A model generated the notes under the pieces. It did not search any database. It had not been told where the DNA came from and saw nothing but the letters and a program-made list of their open reading frames with translations. This document shows positions 6,535 to 11,381 of a stretch of 11,381 nt of DNA, piece by piece. A program made the translations under genes and the position numbers. This DNA comes from an uncultured Pseudomonadota bacterium (GTDB taxonomy: Bacteria > Pseudomonadota > Alphaproteobacteria > Rs-D84): assembly GCA_947165335.1 (NCBI GenBank), contig CAMVAB010000022.1, forward strand, positions 1-11,381, given 5' to 3'. Position 1 is the first letter of the stretch. Each line of letters begins with the position of its first letter.

Positions 6535-6545
6535 ATATAATGTTT

Positions 6546-7970
6546 TTAATATGTTCCGTATATTCTTCCGCCGCCGAACACAAAGTTTACTTCTATGCCT
6601 GCGCCAGAAATATATTCCTTGTATTCACCACTTATTACAACTTCCCTTGGTAATTGGGGTTCAGAATAAGCAGCCTGTCTTTTTGGAGCCGCATACACAT
6701 TGTTTAAGCCTGTTGTTACATCTGTTGAAGTTTTCCCATAAAACAACGGTTCAGAAATAGCCATGTTAAAATAATTCCCGTCGCTTTCTGAATCATATAC
6801 GGAAAAATTTATACCGTTTGGTGCTTTGAAAAGCTTTGCATTTACAGCACCAGACTGATTCCAATGCACACCCCAAACTTTTTCTGGAAATGTCGCAATT
6901 GGGGGATAATCAGGGAAGGATACTTTCATCTGACCAGTAGCGCCAGCGCTATATTCCCTTATAATTTCAATTTTGTACCAACCATTAAATTCCATTTTCA
7001 AAGTATCTGTATTGACACCATATGCATATGTAGCCGTAGATACGTCTGTTAAAAAGAATTCTAACCCGGTACCAGCCGAAGCACCATGTGAGTTTGGATA
7101 ATAAACCTGATCATTTGTTGTCATTACTGATACAAATGCTGTCCCTTCAAATTTTAACGGTTGAGACGGGGCCGACATACGTTTGTTTTCATCACCGCCA
7201 ATATATGGCGATGCTTCGTATCTAGTTGTTTTTCCAACCGGGGCTGGGCCCTGTTTAAAACCAACATCAGAATACGCCAAAAGAGCAATCTTTTTCCCTT
7301 TAGACAAAAGATCAAAACCCGCACCTCTCGTTTCCCACAGGCCATATGATAAAATAAAATTATAAACACCGTTAGTATAATCTTTATCGGCGTTAGCGGC
7401 GGTCAAAGAATCTTTTGCCAATTGCGCCAATGCCGAATGGGACATACCTTCAAAAGTTTGATGATAAACATTTCCAGGAACATTTTTAATTTCCCATAAA
7501 TTATATGTGTCATAATCAATAGCACCAAACACATAATTAGTATCCGTATCAAATCTGGCAATACTGTCGGTTACAACGCCCATATTACGATTTGCGTTAT
7601 TAGGTTTATCAGAACCATAATACCACGCATATTTTGTATTATGTCCATAATCTGTATATGACAAACCACCGATATTATCACCGTTCAACATAGGATTAAA
7701 TTTTGCGTATTGCCCAACATAAAAAGTCGTTGAACCTAAATCAGATATGTGTTTCATGAAAGGGTCGCTATAATCTGGCTGATCATTACCAGGTATGTTT
7801 AATGTGTTTAATGTTTTCGATTGTTGATTGAGTTCTGACTCTAAAGAATCTTTGCATGCAGTCATCCCGCCCAGTAAACCTGCAAGCAAGAAAATTTTTG
7901 TGCGAGAAACGAATAAATTTGCAAATTTTTTGATATCTAATTTGTTTAACTTAGATGTTGAGCCCTTCAT
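6546..7970 (-). CDS. Surface lipoprotein candidate C (paralogous family, 474 residues)
   Basis: A long basic n-region (1-25) and hydrophobic core (26-35) end in MTAC with Cys39, a plausible lipobox. A Ser/Asn/Gln-rich linker leads to SDPFMKHI (68-75). Elements shared with A and B are DNIGG (98-102), FEGMSHSALAQLAK followed by VYNFIL and GLW (169-212), the strand segment around W331-Y332, TGLNNVY (420-426) and the terminal FVFGGG (463-468). It is more divergent from A and B than they are from each other. ATG 7970 has AAGGAG 7 bases upstream, the best ribosome site of the three, and a good promoter candidate about 40-60 bases upstream. DHFR lies behind it after a terminator. No named family is recognised. 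An outer-membrane, possibly surface-exposed lipoprotein is the best description. Confidence 0.82.
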   Translation of the reverse strand: MKGSTSKLNKLDIKKFANLFVSRTKIFLLAGLLGGMTACKDSLESELNQQSKTLNTLNIPGNDQPDYSDPFMKHISDLGSTTFYVGQYAKFNPMLNGDNIGGLSYTDYGHNTKYAWYYGSDKPNNANRNMGVVTDSIARFDTDTNYVFGAIDYDTYNLWEIKNVPGNVYHQTFEGMSHSALAQLAKDSLTAANADKDYTNGVYNFILSYGLWETRGAGFDLLSKGKKIALLAYSDVGFKQGPAPVGKTTRYEASPYIGGDENKRMSAPSQPLKFEGTAFVSVMTTNDQVYYPNSHGASAGTGLEFFLTDVSTATYAYGVNTDTLKMEFNGWYKIEIIREYSAGATGQMKVSFPDYPPIATFPEKVWGVHWNQSGAVNAKLFKAPNGINFSVYDSESDGNYFNMAISEPLFYGKTSTDVTTGLNNVYAAPKRQAAYSEPQLPREVVISGEYKEYISGAGIEVNFVFGGGRIYGTY

Positions 7971-8005
7971 GAATTACTCCTTGGGTATTAATGTTTCTAT
8001 ATAGT

Positions 8006-8033
8006 AAAATAGCACAATGGGTTATTTCGTCAA
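8006..8033 (-). promoter_or_regulatory. Promoter candidate for lipoprotein C
   Basis: On the minus strand TTGACG (8033-8028) is followed by a 16-base spacer ending in TGC and then TATTTT (8011-8006), an extended -10 arrangement. The predicted leader is about 28 bases and carries the AAGGAG ribosome site. Confidence 0.5.
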
Positions 8034-8090
8034 TAAAAAAATACACTATTTTCTTTATGATTATTATATTTCAAACCCGTTATAAAAAAC

Positions 8091-8118
8091 TTGATTTTGG
8101 TTTTCTGTATGCTATTCT
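8091..8118 (+). promoter_or_regulatory. Promoter candidate for the small protein-Nudix operon
   Basis: TTGATT (8091-8096), a 16-base spacer ending in TGC, and TATTCT (8113-8118) form an extended -10 promoter. It has the same spacer length and TGCTATT core as the divergent lipoprotein C promoter. Predicted transcription starts near 8125. Confidence 0.5.
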
Positions 8119-8160
8119 GTGTTTCCCTTGCCCCCTTTTAAAGGCAAAAAGAGGTAAAAA

Positions 8161-8352
8161 ATGACATTAGATTTAAATATTGTACAAAATGTAAAGGCGC
8201 CGGTGTATTCAGAAGTTGCCCCATCCGTCCCATCATGGACCGTTGAATACATGACAAATAATGAACGACATAAGAAAAGCTTTTTGGACATTACAAAAGC
8301 ATACGAATTTTATAAACAGATTGTTGATTCTTTGTCAAAAAGAATGCACTGA
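8161..8352 (+). CDS. Small protein resembling the extra C-terminal domain of the Nudix protein
   Basis: A 63-residue soluble protein with no signal peptide or membrane segment. ATG 8161 has AGAGG 6 bases upstream, and the gene ends in TGA followed at once by an in-frame TAA. The ribosome site of the Nudix gene begins 5 bases after the stop codon, so both are probably one operon. Residues 26-51 (W-T-V, then F41, A47, F50-Y51) match residues 154-180 of the Nudix protein. The spacing F-x5-A-x2-F-Y is identical and the W-to-F distance is 15 versus 16. I recognise no named family for this small domain. The likeness suggests a shared fold, perhaps binding the same partner, but this rests on one short alignment. 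Confidence 0.7.
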   Translation: MTLDLNIVQNVKAPVYSEVAPSVPSWTVEYMTNNERHKKSFLDITKAYEFYKQIVDSLSKRMH

Positions 8353-8368
8353 TAACAAAGGAAACAAT

Positions 8369-8971
8369 ATGATAAAAGTTGCTGCTGCCGTTATAAAATA
8401 CGAAGACAAAATTTTGTTGATGCGTCGCGCACCAGATCAGAGTTTTGCAGGTTTTTGGGAATTCCCTGGTGGTAAGGTTGAACAGGGCGAACGAGTAACA
8501 GAAGCGCTTAAACGTGAATTAGATGAAGAATTATGTATAAAAGCCAAGGTTGGGAAACTTATTACACATGTTCCTTTTGGTAGATATGAAGTTTTTGCAT
8601 ATAATGTAACATATTATGATGGTTTAATAAAATTAAGTGTACATGACGATATGGAATGGGTTTCATTGAATGAAGCATTAAAATACAATTTATTAGCTGC
8701 CGATAAAAAAATTATTATGTATATAACAAAAACCAAAGAAAAAAAAGAACAAACAAGTAATTTGTTTTGGGCAGAACATATAACTCGTCATATATCAAGG
8801 CCAAAATTTGACAATCAAAAACAAGCATGGGTTGTTATAAAAAATGAAGGTATGGCAGAAGAAAAAACATATGTTTTTGAAAATGACGAAGGCGCTATGG
8901 ATTTTTATATTGCCGAAGCGAAAAAAATCTTGAATCCGTTTTTTGACCAACCACAAAACACGCATTCATAA
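8369..8971 (+). CDS. MutT/NudG-like Nudix hydrolase with extra C-terminal domain
   Basis: A 200-residue cytoplasmic protein. Residues 1-120 are a Nudix domain of the MutT/NudG type, which hydrolyses (deoxy)nucleoside triphosphates, often oxidised ones. The segment FAGFWEFPGGKVEQGE (26-41) and the Nudix box from G35 to I57 are clear, with E41, R49, E50, E53 and E54 in place as metal or catalytic positions. The usual glycine of the box is Cys56. E96-W97-V98 matches the family core. MutT and NudG are about 130 residues, so residues 121-200 are additional: a charged linker, then a domain with W154, F170, A176 and F179-Y180 like the upstream small protein. The start at 8369 has AAAGGA 6 bases upstream; a longer in-frame start at 8261 is rejected. 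The substrate is not determined by sequence. Confidence 0.9.
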   Translation: MIKVAAAVIKYEDKILLMRRAPDQSFAGFWEFPGGKVEQGERVTEALKRELDEELCIKAKVGKLITHVPFGRYEVFAYNVTYYDGLIKLSVHDDMEWVSLNEALKYNLLAADKKIIMYITKTKEKKEQTSNLFWAEHITRHISRPKFDNQKQAWVVIKNEGMAEEKTYVFENDEGAMDFYIAEAKKILNPFFDQPQNTHS

Positions 8972-9001
8972 TAACTAAAAAGACGATTGTCTATAAAAAC
9001 C

Positions 9002-9039
9002 TAGGGATTCAAACAGATTGTTTGACTCCCTATTTTTTT
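9002..9039 (+). terminator. Strong terminator of the Nudix operon
   Basis: TAGGGATTCAAACA (9002-9015) pairs with TGTTTGACTCCCTA (9019-9032), with one mismatch in 14 and a 3-base loop. TTTTTTT follows at 9033-9039. It starts about 30 bases after the Nudix stop codon and is a textbook intrinsic terminator. Confidence 0.93.
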
Positions 9040-9053
9040 ACATAATTTGGTTG

Positions 9054-9124
9054 TGAATTCGGGCATTATGTCATTAACAACATTTTGTTTTCCAATTCAA
9101 ATCACGATACGATGTCCGAATTCA
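9054..9124. repeat. Inverted repeat with 45-base centre
   Basis: TGAATTCGGGCAT (9054-9066) and ATGTCCGAATTCA (9112-9124) are inverted arms matching at 12 of 13, the remaining pair being a G-T wobble in RNA. The centre holds a smaller AACAA/TTGTT stem. The element lies between two terminator-like hairpins and outside any clear gene. It could be a structured RNA, a leader element or a relic of a small mobile element. Confidence 0.5.
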
Positions 9125-9140
9125 TAAATGTATAAACACC

Positions 9141-9168
9141 AAACGGCCTAATGGTCGTTTACTTTTTT
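9141..9168 (+). terminator. Second terminator-like hairpin before the surface-protein gene
   Basis: AAACGGCC (9141-9148) pairs with GGTCGTTT (9153-9160), with one G-T wobble and a 4-base loop, and TTTTTT follows at 9163-9168. It sits about 77 bases before the next gene. It may be a back-up terminator, or may end a short RNA containing the inverted repeat at 9054-9124. Confidence 0.6.
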
Positions 9169-9193
9169 CGCATTTTTTAAAGATAAAAAACAC

Positions 9194-9223
9194 TTGCGCA
9201 AAATAGCAATTTTTTTCTAGAAT
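9194..9223 (+). promoter_or_regulatory. Promoter candidate for the large surface protein
   Basis: TTGCGC (9194-9199), an 18-base spacer and TAGAAT (9218-9223) lie just after the terminator-like hairpin. The leader would be about 15 bases and carries the doubled AAGGAAGGA ribosome site. The -35 box overlaps a perfect palindrome, TTGCGCAA (9194-9201). Confidence 0.4.
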
Positions 9224-9244
9224 TTGAATTGAAGGAAGGATAGC

Positions 9245-11381
9245 GTGTTAAAAATTGCTCGTTTCCGTTGCATTTTTTCAACAGCACTTGTTGTGTTGGT
9301 GCTGGGTTTTATGTCAAATTTTGCATACGCAGCATGTAATTCCAATCAAATTGAATATAACAACAACTGTATCAACAGCGAATTTGAATTAACAACTACA
9401 AACACCACAGACAGTATTTCATTTAAAATATCTGCAGCAGGTCAATTCTACGTTGATTGTGGTGCTGGCGGTGATTTTAATTCAACAGGTAATCAGGTTG
9501 GTTATTTGAACAGAAGCGACACAACGTTAACAGCATACACATGTTCATGGGCAAACGCCGATTCACATGTAATAAAGTTTAGCGGTAACGCAACTGGGTA
9601 TGATAAAAAACATGACCACTCTGCAATAACTTTCAATATGCAACCAAATACAGCAGAGTCTTATTCTAATGTTCAAAAAATCGCTGGTATTTCCGGATCG
9701 TTGGGTGCAATATTCGGAACTGTTGCCAATCCAAGCATTGGTCAATCTCAACCACGTTTTTATAGCACATTTCAATACGCATCAAATATGAGCGGTTCAA
9801 TACCATCCGAATTGTTCAACGGTATATACGGCGCACCGACAGACTGGATGTTTGCTAATACATTCGGTGGTTGCCGCAGCTTGACAGAAATCCCAGAGAA
9901 CCTGTTTTCTGGTATATCTGGTGCACCAAAATACCGTTTGTTTTCTTATACATTCGCTGATTGTAGCGGTATAAAAGACATCCCTGAAAACTTGTTTTCT
10001 GGTATATCGGGCGCACCAGCAGATTTTATGTTTGCAAATACGTTCTATGGTTGCAGCGGCATAAAAGAAATCCCTGAAAACTTGTTTTCTGGTATATCTG
10101 GTTCACCAGCAGAATGGATGTTTGAGGGAACATTCCATGGTTGCAGCAGTATAACAGAAATCCCAGAAAACCTGTTTTCTGGTATATCTGGCGCACCAGT
10201 ACGAAACATGTTTGACGGGACATTTGATGGTTGCAGTAAATTAACAGAAATCCCAGAAAACCTTTTCAGTGGTATCTCTGGCGCACCGGCCTGGGCTATG
10301 TTTTCCTATACATTCCGTGATTGCAGCAGGTTAACCGAAATCCCAACAAACCTGTTTTCTGGCATATCTGGCGCACCGGCAGATTTTATGTTTTCCAATA
10401 CATTCTATGGTTGTAGCGGGTTAACCGGATTTACCGATGGAACAAATACAACAACATATGTTCCAGGTGATTTCTTGGCAAATATAAACACAGATACAAA
10501 TGTTTCAAATCAAGCGACTGATATGTTTACCAACACACAATTGAATAGTCCTTGTCCAGCAAATACTTATGATGTTACACGTCAACAATTTAGCGATGCT
10601 GGCAAACCATGGTGTTCACCATGTCCAACCGGAACACATTATATCAGCACCGGTGCAACATCGGTTAATCAGTGTTGTGGCGAAGGTTATGATTGGGACC
10701 CTACACTTTCATCATGCGTTATAACAAACACGTTTACTATTTCATATGTTATGAATGGGGGAACAAATTACGCAAATGCTCCAACCTTTTATACATATGG
10801 TGTTGGCGCAACTATAGATGGTGTTCCGACCAAAACAGAATATACATTTGATGGGTGGTGTACAGATGCCGGATTAACAACATGTGCCATGTCACAAACG
10901 ATATCCACAACAGACACTGGCGCAAAAACATTTTATGCGAAATGGGTTAGCTCTGCTAACTGTACCGGTGATTATGTATGGAACGGAACACAGTGCGCGT
11001 GTCCGGCTAACACAACAGATTACAACAATGATCATGTGTGCCATGCTAACTGTACCGGCGATTATGTATGGAACGGAACACAGTGCGCGTGTCCGGCTAA
11101 CACAACAGATTACAATAATGATCATGTGTGCCATGCTAATTGTACCGGCGATTACACTTGGAACGGCTCACAGTGTGCATGTCCGGCTAACACAACAGAT
11201 TACAATAACGATCATGTATGCCACGCTAATTGCACCGGTGATTACACATGGAACGGCACACAATGCGCATGCCCGACCGGTAAAACAGATTACGATAACG
11301 ACAACACATGCCATGACACATGTACCGGTGATTACACTTGGAACGGCTCACAGTGCGCATGCCCGGCTGGTAAGTCAGATT
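9245..11381 (+). CDS. Large secreted repeat protein: BspA-like repeats, InlB-B-like domain, Cys-rich repeats (3' partial)
   Basis: The frame is open from GTG 9245 to the right edge (712 codons, no stop). AAGGAAGGA at 9232-9240 supports this start; the next in-frame ATG (residue 23) falls inside the signal peptide. Residues 1-29 form a Sec signal peptide ending AYA. Residues 31-185 resemble the region preceding DUF285/BspA repeats (KISAAGQFYVDCGAGG, then IKFSGNATGY, then GSLGAIF). Seven 30-residue repeats (186-395) follow, consensus IPENLFSGISGAP with MF, TF and GCS. A Cys-rich linker (about 396-496) leads to an InlB B-repeat/Flg_new-like domain (497-567, ending FYAKW). From 572 a 30-residue Cys-rich unit with four Cys repeats to the edge. 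The protein is probably exported and outer-surface-exposed, perhaps an adhesin. Cysteine spacing suggests disulfides. Its anchor is not visible. Confidence 0.88.
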   Translation, partial: MLKIARFRCIFSTALVVLVLGFMSNFAYAACNSNQIEYNNNCINSEFELTTTNTTDSISFKISAAGQFYVDCGAGGDFNSTGNQVGYLNRSDTTLTAYTCSWANADSHVIKFSGNATGYDKKHDHSAITFNMQPNTAESYSNVQKIAGISGSLGAIFGTVANPSIGQSQPRFYSTFQYASNMSGSIPSELFNGIYGAPTDWMFANTFGGCRSLTEIPENLFSGISGAPKYRLFSYTFADCSGIKDIPENLFSGISGAPADFMFANTFYGCSGIKEIPENLFSGISGSPAEWMFEGTFHGCSSITEIPENLFSGISGAPVRNMFDGTFDGCSKLTEIPENLFSGISGAPAWAMFSYTFRDCSRLTEIPTNLFSGISGAPADFMFSNTFYGCSGLTGFTDGTNTTTYVPGDFLANINTDTNVSNQATDMFTNTQLNSPCPANTYDVTRQQFSDAGKPWCSPCPTGTHYISTGATSVNQCCGEGYDWDPTLSSCVITNTFTISYVMNGGTNYANAPTFYTYGVGATIDGVPTKTEYTFDGWCTDAGLTTCAMSQTISTTDTGAKTFYAKWVSSANCTGDYVWNGTQCACPANTTDYNNDHVCHANCTGDYVWNGTQCACPANTTDYNNDHVCHANCTGDYTWNGSQCACPANTTDYNNDHVCHANCTGDYTWNGTQCACPTGKTDYDNDNTCHDTCTGDYTWNGSQCACPAGKSD
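9800..10429 (+). repeat. Seven tandem 90-bp BspA/DUF285-like repeats
   Basis: Seven in-frame 90-bp units code for residues 186-395. The core word is CTGTTTTCTGGTATATCTGG, seen at or near 9902, 9992, 10082, 10172 and 10352, with a changed version near 10262. The first unit is the most divergent (SELFNGIYGAP). After unit seven the pattern decays into a partial eighth copy (VPGDFLANI, then DMFTNT). The last residue before each IP shifts between K and T, so the units are not all recent copies. Confidence 0.92.
10958..11381 (+). repeat. Tandem 90-bp Cys-rich repeats, running off the right edge
   Basis: Four full 90-bp units (10958-11317) and a partial fifth code for a 30-residue motif starting NCTGDY, with Cys at 2, 13, 15 and 28 and words WNGxQCACP and DYNND. 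Units one and two differ at only two silent third positions in 90 bases. Units four and five have drifted (TGKTDYDNDNTCHD). The array probably continues beyond the window. Confidence 0.93.

Noticed and set aside
8350..8355. TGA read as tryptophan (genetic code 4)
   Set aside because: The TGA is followed at once by TAA, and the other genes use TGG for conserved Trp positions with no internal TGA, so the standard bacterial code fits.
8261..8368. Longer start for the Nudix gene at ATG 8261, giving 236 residues
   Set aside because: The extension overlaps the upstream small gene in another frame, reads unlike any Nudix N-terminus, and the ATG at 8369 has a well-placed AAAGGA.
9068..9127. A 19-codon leader peptide inside the inverted repeat
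   Set aside because: No ribosome site and no regulatory codon run; an open frame this short is expected by chance.
10026..11134. Minus-strand open frames opposite the repeat arrays
   Set aside because: Their own repetitive sequence simply mirrors the 90-bp repeats of the plus-strand gene.
9800..11381. CRISPR array because of regular repeats
   Set aside because: The 90-bp units are contiguous, in frame and protein-coding, with no unique spacers.

Overview
This window looks like chromosomal DNA of an AT-rich Gram-negative bacterium, most likely an uncultured host-associated alphaproteobacterium. The clues are an outer-membrane Slam/DUF560-type barrel, diderm-style lipoproteins, a small HTH protein resembling the N-terminus of alphaproteobacterial LexA-like (S24) repressors, and a BspA/InlB/Cys-rich repeat surface protein of a kind I associate with gut alphaproteobacterial metagenomes. 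The taxonomy is inference from protein style. I see no rRNA, tRNA, CRISPR array, transposase or integrase.

Left part (1-7970), mostly minus strand. In transcription order (right to left) come lipoprotein C (7970-6546), a dihydrofolate reductase (6496-5939), a small plus-strand HTH gene (5666-5917), lipoprotein B (5354-4014), lipoprotein A (3999-2506), a Slam-like outer-membrane protein with TPRs (2247-940), a four-helix membrane protein with a DUF1648-like motif (874-341), and the start of a gene leaving the left edge (154-1). Hairpin terminators follow lipoprotein C, lipoprotein A, and the convergent HTH/DHFR pair. Lipoproteins A, B and C are clear paralogues. They have a lipoprotein signal, a disordered linker, a common FMxH motif, a common central W-Y strand segment and a common FGG C-terminal strand. 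Slam proteins export lipoproteins to the cell surface, so the simplest reading is a surface-lipoprotein display locus with three candidate substrates next to their translocator. The HTH protein may be a local regulator.

Right part (7980-11381), plus strand. A divergent promoter region separates lipoprotein C from a two-gene operon: a 63-residue protein and a MutT/NudG-like Nudix hydrolase. The small protein resembles the extra C-terminal domain of the Nudix protein. A strong terminator, an unexplained inverted-repeat region and a second terminator-like hairpin follow. Then a large secreted repeat protein begins with GTG and is still open at the right edge. It carries a signal peptide, seven 90-bp BspA/DUF285-like repeats, an InlB-B-like (Flg_new) domain, and an array of 90-bp Cys-rich repeats.

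The most interesting hypotheses are the Slam plus paralogous lipoprotein cluster, and the small unnamed domain found both alone and fused to the Nudix hydrolase.
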